Assembly: GCA_963755825.1 (NCBI GenBank)
Contig: CAVWLA010000001.1
Coordinates: 2,790,001 to 2,854,000 of the forward strand
Direction of reading: 5' to 3'
Source: DATBQN01 sp963755825
Lineage (GTDB): Bacteria > Acidobacteriota > Thermoanaerobaculia > Multivoradales > UBA5704
DNA length: 64,000 nt
Part shown: positions 50,200-59,599 of the stretch, piece by piece
Position numbering within the stretch: the first letter of the stretch is position 1
Layout: the number at the start of each line of letters is the position of its first letter
Position numbers and translations under genes: made by a program
Notes under the pieces: model-generated
Database searches by the model: none
Told to the model about the DNA's origin: nothing
What the model saw: the letters and a program-made list of their open reading frames with translations, nothing else

Positions 50200-52326
50200 A
50201 TGAGGCGGCGGCCGCGCGGGCTCGCCTGGCTCGGCACCCTCGCGACCCTCCTCGCGGCGGCGCCGGGAGCCTCGGCGCCCCCCGCCCGGCCCGGCGCCCG
50301 TCCGGCCCCGCCCGCTTCCGTCGGCGCCGGCTCCGCCGCCGGTGCCGACGTCGTCCTCGTCACCATCGACACCCTGCGCTACGACGCCGTCGGCTTCGAC
50401 GGCAACCGGCGGGTGGAGACGCCGCTCCTCGACCGCCTGGCCGCCGGCGGCCGCGTCTTCACCGACGCCCACGCCCACAACGTCGTCACCCTCCCCTCGC
50501 ACACCAACATCCTCACCGGCCTCTACCCCTACCAGCACGGGGTGCGCGACAACAGCGGCTTCGTCCTCGCCAAAAAGGTGCCGACGCTCGCCACCTACCT
50601 CCACCGCGCCGGCTACGCCACCGGCGCCTTCGTCGGCGCCTACCCGCTCGACCGCGGCTTCGGCCTCGACCACGACTTCGACGTCTACGACGACCGCTAT
50701 CCGCGCGGCTCGACGCCCGACGAGTTCGTCATCGCCGAGCGGCGCGGCGACCAGGTGGTGGCGCCGGCGCTCGCCTGGTGGAACGCGCGGCGCGGGCATC
50801 GGCGGTTCCTCTGGGTCCACCTCTACGACCCGCACGCCGCCTACGATCCGCCCGAGCCGTTCGCCAGCCGCTTCAAGGACGCCCCCTACCTGGGCGAGGT
50901 CTCGGCGGTCGACTCGTTCCTCCGCCCGCTCCTCGAGCCGCTCCTCGCCGGCAGGGAGCGGCCGGCGCTGGTGGTGGTGACCGCCGACCACGGCGAGGCG
51001 CTGGGCGACCATGGCGAGCTCACCCACGGCCTCTTCGCCTACGAGGCGACCCTCCACGTGCCGCTCGTCGTCTGGGGGCCCGGCGTGGCGCCGGCGCGCG
51101 ACCCGCGGCCCGCCCGCCACGTCGATCTCTGCCCGACGATCCTCGCCGCGGTCGGCGTGGCCGTTCCGAAGACCCTGCCCGGCCGCTCCCTCCTCGCCCC
51201 CGCCGAGACCGCCCGGCCGGGCCCGACCACCTACTTCGAATCGCTCAGCACCAGCCTCAACCGCGGCTGGGCGCCGCTGCGCGGGGTGATCGAGCAGCAC
51301 ATGAAGCTCATCGCCCTGCCGCTCCCCGAGCTCTACGACCTGGCGGCCGATCCGCGCGAGGAGCACAACCGCTTCGCCGACGACCGCCGCCGCGCCCAGG
51401 CGATGGCCGGCGAGCTGCCGGCGGAGTCCGCCTGGCCGCCGCCCAAGGGCGCCACCTCGGCAGAGGCGGCGGCCCGCCTGCGCAGCCTCGGCTACGCGGT
51501 GGGCAGCGCCGGCGCCAAGGCCGTCTACGGCGCGGACGACGATCCCAAGCGGCTGATCGGCATCGACCACCAGCTCCAGCAGGTGGTCGACGCCTACTCG
51601 CGCGGCCGCTACGAGGAGGCGGCGGCCCTGGCGCGGGCGGTGGTCGCGGCGCGCCCCGACCTCGCCGAGGGCTACGAGCACCTCGCCCTGGCGCTCGCCC
51701 GCCTGGAGCGGCCGGGCGAGGCGATCCAGGTGCTGCAGGGGGCGGTGGCGCGCGGCACCGCCCCGGAGTCGCTCCGCCTGCAGCTCGGCCTCGCCCTCTC
51801 CGAGGCCGGCCGCGCCCGCGAGGCGGTCGCCGTGCTCGAGCCGCTGGGCGGCAACGGCGGCGCCGCGGCGCTCGACGCGCTGGGGATCGCCCTGTCCGAC
51901 GCCGGCCGCCACGCCGACGCCGTGGCGGTCCTCGAGCGCGCCGCCGAGAACGACCCCGGCGACCCCAAGACCTACGAGAACCTGGGGGTCGTCGAGCTGC
52001 GCCGCGACCGTCCCGCCGCCGCCCGCCGCGACCTCGAGAAGGCGCTGGCGTTGAACGATCGGCTGCCGATCAGCTGGAACACCCTGGGGGTCGCGCTCTA
52101 CCGCCTGGAGGGGGCGGCGCCGGCGCTCGACGCCTGGGAGAGGTCGGTGGCCCTCGATCCGCGGCAGTACGACGCCCTCTTCAACATCGGCCTCGTCGCC
52201 GGCCAGGCCGGGCGGCGCGACCAGGCCCGCCGGGCGCTCACCCGCTTCGTCGCCTCGGCCCCCCGCGCCCGCTTCGCCGGCGACCTCGCCAAGGCCCGCG
52301 CCATGCTCGCGGAGCTCGGCGGATGA
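50200..52326 (+). CDS. Sulfatase-like/TPR protein 1 (TLPSH active site)
   Basis: 708 residues. A signal peptide is followed by an alkaline-phosphatase-superfamily domain (about 48-430): DVVLVTIDTLRYDAVGFDG, NVVTLPSHTNILTG, LWVHLYDPHAAYDPP, and VTADHGEALGDHGE. The residue normally converted to formylglycine (C/S-x-P-x-R) is Thr in TLPSH, and the Arg is His. It is therefore unlikely to be a conventional sulfatase; Thr is the nucleophile in several phosphate-acting relatives. C-terminal TPRs fill about 440-700. Its stop overlaps the next start (ATGA). Confidence 0.87.
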   Translation: MRRRPRGLAWLGTLATLLAAAPGASAPPARPGARPAPPASVGAGSAAGADVVLVTIDTLRYDAVGFDGNRRVETPLLDRLAAGGRVFTDAHAHNVVTLPSHTNILTGLYPYQHGVRDNSGFVLAKKVPTLATYLHRAGYATGAFVGAYPLDRGFGLDHDFDVYDDRYPRGSTPDEFVIAERRGDQVVAPALAWWNARRGHRRFLWVHLYDPHAAYDPPEPFASRFKDAPYLGEVSAVDSFLRPLLEPLLAGRERPALVVVTADHGEALGDHGELTHGLFAYEATLHVPLVVWGPGVAPARDPRPARHVDLCPTILAAVGVAVPKTLPGRSLLAPAETARPGPTTYFESLSTSLNRGWAPLRGVIEQHMKLIALPLPELYDLAADPREEHNRFADDRRRAQAMAGELPAESAWPPPKGATSAEAAARLRSLGYAVGSAGAKAVYGADDDPKRLIGIDHQLQQVVDAYSRGRYEEAAALARAVVAARPDLAEGYEHLALALARLERPGEAIQVLQGAVARGTAPESLRLQLGLALSEAGRAREAVAVLEPLGGNGGAAALDALGIALSDAGRHADAVAVLERAAENDPGDPKTYENLGVVELRRDRPAAARRDLEKALALNDRLPISWNTLGVALYRLEGAAPALDAWERSVALDPRQYDALFNIGLVAGQAGRRDQARRALTRFVASAPRARFAGDLAKARAMLAELGG

Positions 52327-54740
52327 GCGCGCCGCGCCGGCCACGCCAGCACGGGTGCCGCCGCCCGCTCGGCCGCCGCCGCCTCGCCGCGGCGCTCGCC
52401 CTGCTGCCGCTCGTCGTCGCCATCGCCTGCGGCGCCGGCGAGCCCGGCGCGAGCCGCGGGAGCGGCGCCACTGCCGCTGGTGAGTCCGGCGGCGGCGAGC
52501 GCTTCCCCGGCGCCCCCGTCGTTCTCATCTCGATCGACACCCTGCGCTCCGACCACCTGCCGGCCTACGGCTACGCCAAGGTCGCGACGCCGGCGATCGA
52601 CGGGCTCGCCCGCGACGGCGTGCTCTTCGAGCGCGCCTACAGCCACTGCCCGCTCACCCTGCCGTCGCACCTGACCGTCCTCACCGGCCAGCTCCCCGGC
52701 CACCACGGGGTGCGCGACAACCTCGGCTACCCCTTCGACGTCGAGCGCCACCCCTTCCTGCCGCGCGTCTTCAAGGCGGCCGGGTATGCGACGGGCGGCG
52801 CGGTGTCGAGCTACGTGCTGCGCGCCGAGACCGGCATCGGCAAGGGCTTCGACGCCTACGACGCCACCTTTCACGCCATCCCCGACGACCGCTTCGACAC
52901 CATCCAGCGGCCCGGCGCGGCTACCGTCGCGGCGGCGCTCGCCTGGCTGGCGCCGCACGCCGGCCGGCCGTTCTTCCTCTTCGTCCACCTCTACGAGCCG
53001 CACGCCCCCTACGAGCCGCCGGAGCCCTTCGCGGCGCGCTACCGCGACGTCCCCTACGACGGCGAGATCGCCGCCGCCGATGCCGCCGTCGGCACCCTGG
53101 TGGCCGAGCTCAAGCGGCTGGGCATCTACGACCGCGCGGTGGTGGCGCTGATGTCCGACCACGGCGAGGGGCTGGGCGAGCACGGCGAGGGGCAGCACGG
53201 CATCTTCCTCTACCGCACGACCCTCCAGGTGCCGCTCCTCGTCAAGCTCCCCAGCGCTCGCCAGGGCGGCCGGCGGGTGGCCGCGCCGGCGCGCCTGGTC
53301 GACCTCTTTCCCACCCTCGTCGAGCTCGCCGGCCTGCCGCTCCCCGCCGGCCTCGACGGCGCCTCGCTCCTCCCCGCCCTCGGCGGCGCCGGCGAGAGCG
53401 CCGCGGCGGCGCAGCCCGCGTATGCCGAGGCGTACTACGGCCGGCTCCACTTCGGCTGGAGCGAGCTCACCTCGCTGGTCGGCGGACCGGGCGACCGCTT
53501 CCACTACATCGAGGCGCCGCAGCCCGAGCTCTACGACCTCGCCGCCGACCCCGGCGAGACGAGGAACGTCCTCGCCGGCGAGCGCCGCACCTTCGCCGCG
53601 CTCAAAGGGGAGATGGCGAGCTACCGGACGCCGCTGGCGCCGCCCACCCCCGCCGACGCCGAGACGGTGGCGAAGCTCGCCTCGCTCGGCTACCTGGGCG
53701 GCGGCGCCGTGGCGCGGACCGGGCCGCTCCCCGACCCCAAGACCCAGCAGGCGACCATGCGGGCGATGGAGACGGCGCTCGACCACATGTCGGCCGGCCG
53801 CTTCGCGGCGGCGGTGCCGGTCTTCGAGCGCGCCCTCGCCGCCAACCCGCGGATGACCGACGCCTGGACGCTCCTCGCCAAGGCCTACGCCAAGCTGGGC
53901 AGGAACGGCGACGCCGCCGACGCCTACGAGCGCGCCATGAAGCTCGCCGGCGGCAGCCCCGAGCTGGCGCTCCCCGCCGCCGGCGCCCTGCTCGCCGCCG
54001 GCCGGCTCGACGAGGCCCGCCGGCACGCCGAGCTGGCGCTCGCGGCGAGCCCGCAGCCGGCCTACGAGATCCTCGTCCGCGTCGCGGTGGCGCGCCACGA
54101 CGAGGCCGGCGCCCTGGCGCTGATGCGCCGCGCGGTCGCCGCCGGCAGAGCCTCGCCGGCGCTGCGCGCGCAGCTCGGCATCCACCTCGAGGAGAGCGGC
54201 GCGCCGGCCGAGGCGCTCGCCATCCTGGCGCCGCTCGCGGCGTCGGCGGGCATGGCGGCGGACACCGCGGCGGACTCACCGACGTTGAACGCCCTCGGCA
54301 TGGCGCTCTCCGACACCGGCAAGCAGGAGGAGGCGACGGCGATGCTCGAGCGCGCCGTCGGAAAGGATCCGCGCGACGCCCTGGGCTACCAGGGTCTGGG
54401 CATCGTCGCCCTCCGCCGCGAGCAGCCGCGCCAGGCCGCCGACGCGCTCCACCGCGCCCTCGCCCTCGACGCCAGGCTCGCCACTTCCTGGAACAACCTG
54501 GGGGTCGCTCTCTACACCCTCGAGGGGCCGGCCGCCGCCCTCGCCGCCTGGGAGAAGGCGGTCGAGCTCGACGGCGAGCAGTACGATGCCCTGTTCAACA
54601 TCGGCCTGGTGGCGGCGACGAGCGGCCGGCGCGACGAGGCGAGGCGGGCCTTGCGCCGCTTCGTCGCCACCGCGCCGCCGGCGCGCTTCGGCGCCGACCT
54701 CGCCAAGGCGCGCGGCATGCTGAAGGAGATCTCCAAGTGA
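52323..54740 (+). CDS. Sulfatase-like/TPR lipoprotein 2 (TLPSH active site)
   Basis: 805 residues from ATG 52323 overlapping the previous stop. Lipobox VAIAC near residue 36. Superfamily domain with VVLISIDTLRSDHLPAYGY, HCPLTLPSHLTVLTG, FLFVHLYEPHAPYEPP, ALMSDHGEGLGEHGEG, and AKLASLGYLGGG at the domain end. About 300 residues of TPRs follow. It has the same TLPSH replacement at the catalytic position. It couples to the next gene through GTGA (54737-54740). Domain-by-domain similarity with proteins 1 and 3 indicates tandem duplication. Confidence 0.88.
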   Translation: MSAPRRPRQHGCRRPLGRRRLAAALALLPLVVAIACGAGEPGASRGSGATAAGESGGGERFPGAPVVLISIDTLRSDHLPAYGYAKVATPAIDGLARDGVLFERAYSHCPLTLPSHLTVLTGQLPGHHGVRDNLGYPFDVERHPFLPRVFKAAGYATGGAVSSYVLRAETGIGKGFDAYDATFHAIPDDRFDTIQRPGAATVAAALAWLAPHAGRPFFLFVHLYEPHAPYEPPEPFAARYRDVPYDGEIAAADAAVGTLVAELKRLGIYDRAVVALMSDHGEGLGEHGEGQHGIFLYRTTLQVPLLVKLPSARQGGRRVAAPARLVDLFPTLVELAGLPLPAGLDGASLLPALGGAGESAAAAQPAYAEAYYGRLHFGWSELTSLVGGPGDRFHYIEAPQPELYDLAADPGETRNVLAGERRTFAALKGEMASYRTPLAPPTPADAETVAKLASLGYLGGGAVARTGPLPDPKTQQATMRAMETALDHMSAGRFAAAVPVFERALAANPRMTDAWTLLAKAYAKLGRNGDAADAYERAMKLAGGSPELALPAAGALLAAGRLDEARRHAELALAASPQPAYEILVRVAVARHDEAGALALMRRAVAAGRASPALRAQLGIHLEESGAPAEALAILAPLAASAGMAADTAADSPTLNALGMALSDTGKQEEATAMLERAVGKDPRDALGYQGLGIVALRREQPRQAADALHRALALDARLATSWNNLGVALYTLEGPAAALAAWEKAVELDGEQYDALFNIGLVAATSGRRDEARRALRRFVATAPPARFGADLAKARGMLKEISK

Positions 54741-56962
54741 GACGACACCGCCCCCCCGTGCCGGCGAGCGCTCGGGTGATGGCCACGATGGTGACGATCG
54801 CGGCGATCGCAGCGCTCAGCCTCGGCGGCTGCCGCGGGCGCGGCGGCGAGACGGCGACGAGCTTCCCGCGCGCGCCGATCGTCCTCATCTCGATCGACAC
54901 CCTGCGCTCGGACCACCTGCCGGCCTACGGCTACCGCGGCGTCGAGACGCCGGCGATCGACGCCCTGGCGAAGGACGGCATCCTCTACGAGCGCGCCTAC
55001 AGCCACATCCCGCTCACCCTGCCGTCGCACCTCTCGATCTTGACCGGCCTGCTGCCGGCCGACCACGGCGTGCGCGACAACGTCGGCTATCGCTTCCACG
55101 CCGAGCGCGTCCCCTATCTGCCGCGGCTGCTCAAGGCGGCCGGCTACAAGACCGGCGGCGCGGTCTCCGCCTACGTGCTCCGCGCCGAGACCGGCATCGC
55201 CCAGGGCTTCGACTTCTACGAGGGGGCGATCGAGCTGCGCATGAGCGAGACGCTCGGCCGCAGCCAGCGGCCCGGCGCCGAGACCCTCGCCGCGGCCAAG
55301 CCCTGGATCGAGCAGGCCGCCGGCGGGCCGTTCTTCCTCTTCTTCCACCTCTACGAGCCGCACAGCCCCTACGAGCCGCCGGAGCCCTTCGCCTCGCGCT
55401 ACCGGAACGCCTACGACGGCGAGATCGCTACCGCCGACCAGGTGGTGGGCGAGCTCATCGCGGAGCTGAAGCGCCTCGGCGTCTATGACCAGGCGATCGT
55501 CGTCCTCGTCTCCGATCACGGCGAGGGGCTGATGGAGCACGGCGAGCAGGAGCACGGCATCCTCCTCTACCGCGAGGCGCTGCAGGTGCCGCTGATCCTG
55601 AAGCTCCCCGGCGGCGCGCGCGGCGGCAGCCGCGCCGGCGCCCCCGCCGAGCTCATCGACGTCGCGCCGACGCTGCTCTCGCTCGCCGGCCTCAAGCCTG
55701 CTCCCGGCGAGCACGGCACCTCGCTCCTGGCGCTCGCCGGCGGCGCCGGCAGCCAGCCGCCGGCGCGGGACATCTACTCCGAGACCTGGTACCCGCGCCT
55801 CCATCTCGGCTGGAACGAGCTCTCCTCGCTGGTCGGCGACCGCTTCCATCTCATCCAGGGCCCCGATCCCGAGCTCTACGACCTCGCCGGCGACCCCGGC
55901 GAGAAGCGCAACCTGCGCGCCGAGGAGCGCCGCGCCTTCGCCGCCCTGCGCGACGAGATCAAGCCCTACGAGAAGCCGCTCCAGGCGCCGGCGCAGGTCG
56001 ACGACGAGACGGCGAAGAAGCTCGCCTCGCTGGGCTACCTCGGCGCCGCGACGGCGCCGTCCAGCGGCCCGCTCCCCGATCCCAAGGCACACATCCACAC
56101 CATCCAGGACTTCGCCAACGGGTTGAGCCTGGTGACGCGGCAGGACTTCGCCCAGGCCGTGCCGGTGTTCCAGCGCCTGGTCGCCGAGAACCCGCGCATG
56201 GTCGACGGCTGGGAGAACCTCGGCGAGGCGCTGCAGCGGATGGGCCGCAGCCAGGACGCCTACGCGGCGCTGCAGAAGGCGATGGCGGCTTCGGGCGGCG
56301 TCGGCCACATCGCCCTCGCCATGGCCTCGGTGCTCCTCGACATGGGGCGGCTCGGCGAGGCGCAAACCAACGCCGAGCTGGGCCTGGAGACCGGTCCCGC
56401 CCAGGCGCACAGCCTGCTCGCCCAGATCGCCCTCGCCCGCCACGACAACGGCCGCGCCGAGAGGGAGGCCGCGGCCGCTCTCGCCTCCCGCGGCTCGCGC
56501 CTGGGGCCGCTCATCACCCTCGCCCAGGTGCGGCGCGAGCAGGGCCGCCTCGCCGACGCCCTCGCCCTCACCCGCCAGGCCGAGCAGGAGCTCGGGCAGA
56601 TGAAGGAGAACCGGCGCTTCGCCGGGCTCTTCTTCATCCAGGGCGACCTCCTCGCTCGCCTCGGCCAGAACGCCGAGGCCGAGAGCTCCTTCGCGCGCGA
56701 GATCGCCGACTTCCCCGGCGACGCCAAGGCCTACTCCCGGCTCGCCGTGCTCTACGCCGCGGAGAACCGGCCGCACGAGGCGGTCGGCACGCTCAAGAAG
56801 ATGGTCGACACCAACCCGCAGTCGCCGATCGCCTATGCCGAAGCGGTGCGGGCGCTCCGCGTCATGGGCGACCCGGCGAGCGCCGCGGCGCTCCTCCGCG
56901 ACGCCCTGCGGCGGTTCCCGGGCGACGGCTCGCTCCGCGCCCTGGCGACGGGAGCGGCCTGA
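54737..56962 (+). CDS. Sulfatase-like/TPR lipoprotein 3 (TLPSH active site)
   Basis: 741 residues from GTG 54737. Lipobox LSLGGC near residue 32. VLISIDTLRSDHLPAYGYRG, HIPLTLPSHLSILTG, FLFFHLYEPHSPYEPP, LVSDHGEGLMEHGE, and KLASLGYLGAA. TPRs extend from about 440 to the end. It is closest to protein 2 in the catalytic half. Because proteins 2 and 3 are lipoproteins while protein 1 has an ordinary signal peptide, they probably act at the periplasmic membrane face, possibly on the same substrate. Confidence 0.88.
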   Translation: MRRHRPPVPASARVMATMVTIAAIAALSLGGCRGRGGETATSFPRAPIVLISIDTLRSDHLPAYGYRGVETPAIDALAKDGILYERAYSHIPLTLPSHLSILTGLLPADHGVRDNVGYRFHAERVPYLPRLLKAAGYKTGGAVSAYVLRAETGIAQGFDFYEGAIELRMSETLGRSQRPGAETLAAAKPWIEQAAGGPFFLFFHLYEPHSPYEPPEPFASRYRNAYDGEIATADQVVGELIAELKRLGVYDQAIVVLVSDHGEGLMEHGEQEHGILLYREALQVPLILKLPGGARGGSRAGAPAELIDVAPTLLSLAGLKPAPGEHGTSLLALAGGAGSQPPARDIYSETWYPRLHLGWNELSSLVGDRFHLIQGPDPELYDLAGDPGEKRNLRAEERRAFAALRDEIKPYEKPLQAPAQVDDETAKKLASLGYLGAATAPSSGPLPDPKAHIHTIQDFANGLSLVTRQDFAQAVPVFQRLVAENPRMVDGWENLGEALQRMGRSQDAYAALQKAMAASGGVGHIALAMASVLLDMGRLGEAQTNAELGLETGPAQAHSLLAQIALARHDNGRAEREAAAALASRGSRLGPLITLAQVRREQGRLADALALTRQAEQELGQMKENRRFAGLFFIQGDLLARLGQNAEAESSFAREIADFPGDAKAYSRLAVLYAAENRPHEAVGTLKKMVDTNPQSPIAYAEAVRALRVMGDPASAAALLRDALRRFPGDGSLRALATGAA

Positions 56963-56987
56963 AGCGGGCTCAGCGCCGTAGACTGGG

Positions 56988-57494
56988 ATGACGATGGACG
57001 AGGAAGCCGCTGCCGCGCCGAGCGCCGCCGACGAGCTGGGGCAGGCGATCCGCCTGCTCCAGGGGGTGATGCAGGCCGAGGGGGTGAGCGCCGAGGAGGT
57101 GGACGCCCGCCGCGGCCGGTCCGCCGGCACCACCGCCGCCTGGCTCGCCGAGGGCGGCCGCGGCGCCGATTCCGCCTCTGCTGCCGAGCTCGAGCGACGG
57201 GAGCTGCGGAGCATCCTCGCCGCCCTCGAGCTCGAGCCGGAGCTCTTCTTCGCCGCGCTCTTCCCGCCGGCCGCGCCGCGGCTCGCCGCGGTGTCGCTCT
57301 TCGAGCGCCTCGCCGCGGAGCTCGCCGTCGCCGGCTACGCGCCGCGCTCGGCGGCGGAGCCGGCGGCCGATGCCGAATCGCCCGATCCCGCCGACCTCGA
57401 GCGGCGCGTGCGCGAGGCGATCCGCACCGCCCTCGCCGAAGAGGGCGACGATCCCGACGATCTGGAGGATTCGCGCGGCGGCAGGCGCCGCTGA
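56988..57494 (+). CDS. Putative HTH (Xre-like) protein
   Basis: 168 residues. Residues about 15-90 have the length and rhythm of an Xre HTH region (IRLLQGVMQAEGVSAEEVDA, then ELRSILAALELEPELFFAAL), though the recognition helix is poorly conserved. A charged, Asp/Glu-rich C-terminus follows (LAEEGDDPDDLEDS). No membrane segment. It converges with the zinc-finger/TPR gene and abuts it with no gap. Pairing of an HTH protein with a zinc-finger/TPR protein suggests a regulatory unit, but that is inference. Confidence 0.55.
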   Translation: MTMDEEAAAAPSAADELGQAIRLLQGVMQAEGVSAEEVDARRGRSAGTTAAWLAEGGRGADSASAAELERRELRSILAALELEPELFFAALFPPAAPRLAAVSLFERLAAELAVAGYAPRSAAEPAADAESPDPADLERRVREAIRTALAEEGDDPDDLEDSRGGRRR

Positions 57495-57504
57495 TCAGCG
57501 GCGC
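57485..57504. terminator. Perfect 20-bp palindrome spanning both convergent stop codons
   Basis: GCGCCGCTGATCAGCGGCGC is exactly self-complementary, centred between the stop at 57492-57494 and the opposite-strand stop at 57495-57497. Either transcript would end in a 10-bp stem without a loop or T-run. It may act as a compact bidirectional terminator. Confidence 0.5.
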
Positions 57505-58871
57505 TCGGCGCCCTGGCGGGCGGTGCCGCTCTCGATCCGCTCGAGGCGGGAGGCGACGGTGCGCAGCAGGCCGAGGCTCGCCTGCTCGCGCTCGATGGCG
57601 CGGCGCAGGACGAGGAGGGTGGCGATCGCCTCGCGGCGGATGCCGAAGGCCTGGAAGGTCGCCAGCAGCTCGTCGACCTGGGCGCGGATCTCGGCCGCCC
57701 TCCCCTGGCGGAGCCAGACGGCGAGCAGATCGAGGGTGACGATCGCCGCGGCGTAGGGGAGCGCCCGGTCGACGAAGCCGCGGCGCACCTCGTCGAAGGC
57801 GCGCTCGGCGGCATCGAGGTCGCCCAGGCCGCAGGCGATCCGCCCCTCCAGCGCGCGCAGGCGCAGCGCGTTCAACGGCTCGCCATAGAAGTCGGTGAGG
57901 CGGCGGGCATCGCGCAGCAGGCGGCGGGCGGTGAGGAAACGGCCGCAGTCGATGGTGAACAGCAGGGTGTTGTGGATCGCCGCGGCGAAGAGCATCGGAT
58001 CGCTCTGCGGCTCGATCGACTTGAGCCCGGCGGAGAGCAGCTCCAGCGCCTGCTCGGGATAGCCGGCATAGCCGGCGTGGAGGCCCTTGGAGACCAGGGC
58101 GCGGCCGGCGAGGTGGAGATCGCCCAGGCTCCGGTAGAGGTCGTGCACGGCGTCGAGCAGCCGGAAGGCCTCGGCGAACCGGCGCTGGGCGACGAAGAGC
58201 GAGGCGGCGCGGTCGGCGAGGGCAGCGACGAGCAGCGGGTCGCGGCTGCCGCGCGCCGCGAGGTCGAGAGCGCGCAGGAAGGCCGCCTCCGAGCGTGCGA
58301 AGTCGCCGACGACGCGGTACGAGTTGGCGAGCTCGAGGAGCGCGCGCGCCTGCAGATCGGCGTGGAGCGGCGCGCCGCCGCAGCGCACGGGATCGAGCCC
58401 GGCGGCGAGGTTGCCGGCGAGCCGGGCGAGCAGGAGCATGCCGTGGGGATCGCGGTGACGCAGCCACCGCGCCGCGTCGAGGAAGACTTCGGCGCGCGCC
58501 CAGCCGCGGAGGCCACGGTCGACGGCGCTCTCCGCGGCCGCCGGCGGCCGCGAGGCCGGCGCCTGGCCGCGGCTTCCCACCGCCCGCCGCGCCTCGGCGA
58601 GCGCCGCGGCGTGCCGCAGAGCGAGGGCGCAGGCACGGAAGATGGGGAACTCGTACTCCCCACCGGCGGCCGACGGCTTCGCCGCGCGGGGAGTGTGGAG
58701 GGCGACCGCGGTCGGCGCCAGGCTCTCGGCGCAGTCCCGGCAGACGAGCAGGTGCGAGGCGATCTCGCGCACCGCCACCGGGCTCAGCCGGCCGCGCAGG
58801 AAAGCCTCCACCTCGGCGGGGGCGGGATGCGCGACGGCGCTACCCTCTGCTGGCTCGTTCATCGTCGACAC
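57495..58871 (-). CDS. Zinc-finger (zf-HC2-like)/TPR protein
   Basis: 458 residues from GTG 58871 (ATG 58862 is the alternative). The N-terminus has an anti-sigma-type zinc motif HLLVCRDCAESL (H-x3-C-x2-C) at about 41-52. No transmembrane helix follows; a long helical, TPR-like region fills the rest (ALLELANSYRVVGDFARSEA, LADRAASLFVAQRRFAEAFR). Cytoplasmic zinc-finger/TPR proteins like this recur in Acidobacteriota and may sequester a sigma factor or regulator. The convergent HTH-like gene is a candidate partner. Confidence 0.75.
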   Translation of the reverse strand: MSTMNEPAEGSAVAHPAPAEVEAFLRGRLSPVAVREIASHLLVCRDCAESLAPTAVALHTPRAAKPSAAGGEYEFPIFRACALALRHAAALAEARRAVGSRGQAPASRPPAAAESAVDRGLRGWARAEVFLDAARWLRHRDPHGMLLLARLAGNLAAGLDPVRCGGAPLHADLQARALLELANSYRVVGDFARSEAAFLRALDLAARGSRDPLLVAALADRAASLFVAQRRFAEAFRLLDAVHDLYRSLGDLHLAGRALVSKGLHAGYAGYPEQALELLSAGLKSIEPQSDPMLFAAAIHNTLLFTIDCGRFLTARRLLRDARRLTDFYGEPLNALRLRALEGRIACGLGDLDAAERAFDEVRRGFVDRALPYAAAIVTLDLLAVWLRQGRAAEIRAQVDELLATFQAFGIRREAIATLLVLRRAIEREQASLGLLRTVASRLERIESGTARQGAERR

Positions 58872-59010
58872 GGATCCTGGGTGCGAAGTCGCCCGTGGAT
58901 TCTCTCACATCTGAGCACGAGTTTTCGCAATCCTTCCGATCCCGGCCGTCTCGTCGGCCGCGGCGCTCCCTCCCCCGCTCCCCGGCAGGTCGGTCGGCCT
59001 GCCGAGCGGC

Positions 59011-59280
59011 CTAGCGCGGCCGGGACGTCGCGGCGGCGGTCGCCACCTGCGGCGCCGCGGCGGCCGCCGTGCCGCCTGGCGAGCTGCTCACCGACTTGAC
59101 CCGAAAGCCGTTGGGATCGACGCCGACGCCCTCGTTGGCGACCAACCGGACGAGCCGCCGCCAGGCTTCGACCCACGGCGCCGACAGGCCGGCGGCGTTG
59201 GCGGCGGGTGCGATGGACAGGGTGGCGGCCAGCGCCAGGGCGCCGGCCGAGATGCGAACGGTCCGCGTGGACATCTTCAT
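59011..59280 (-). CDS. Small secreted protein, unknown
   Basis: 89 residues from ATG 59280 with GGGAG just upstream. A clear signal peptide (TVRISAGALALAATLSIAPA, cleavage near ANA) is followed by a short mature part of about 60 residues with an amphipathic segment (WVEAWRRLVRLVANEGVGVD) and an Ala/Thr-rich tail. No family recognised. It is transcribed divergently from the TPR gene at 59600. Confidence 0.6.
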   Translation of the reverse strand: MKMSTRTVRISAGALALAATLSIAPAANAAGLSAPWVEAWRRLVRLVANEGVGVDPNGFRVKSVSSSPGGTAAAAAPQVATAAATSRPR

Positions 59281-59599
59281 GGGAGCTCCCTCGTCCCGCG
59301 GTCGCATCGAGACCCGGCATGGGCTCGGGCACCGCGGGGCAACGCACTCTACGCGTTGCGTCTCTTCTCTACCTCTTGTGCCCTCACTCGGCGAAAAGCG
59401 AATCCACGTGAGCCCGGCGACAACTCGCATCGCCCCCGCCGCGGCCGATCTCGCCCCGGCGGGACGCCGATGCCGGGGCGCGCCGCCCCGCCGAGCCATG
59501 CCGATCCATATAATCGCGACGCTCGGGCGCCTCGCAGCCCGCGGCCGCCCTTTGCAGCCAGCCCAGCCGGCCCACCCGCCCCCGAAAGGACTGTCCGCC
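59281..59599. other. Divergent intergenic region with candidate -10 box
   Basis: This 319-base spacer contains a perfect TATAAT at 59509-59514 pointing toward the TPR gene at 59600, but no recognisable -35 at 16-18 bases. GC-rich inverted segments (CGGCGGG / CCCCGCCG type) lie just before it. No coding frame is supported. Confidence 0.4.

Noticed and set aside
50778..52322. A long N-terminal extension of sulfatase-like protein 2
   Set aside because: That upstream part is an out-of-frame reading of protein 1; the lipobox and the ATGA overlap fix the start at 52323.
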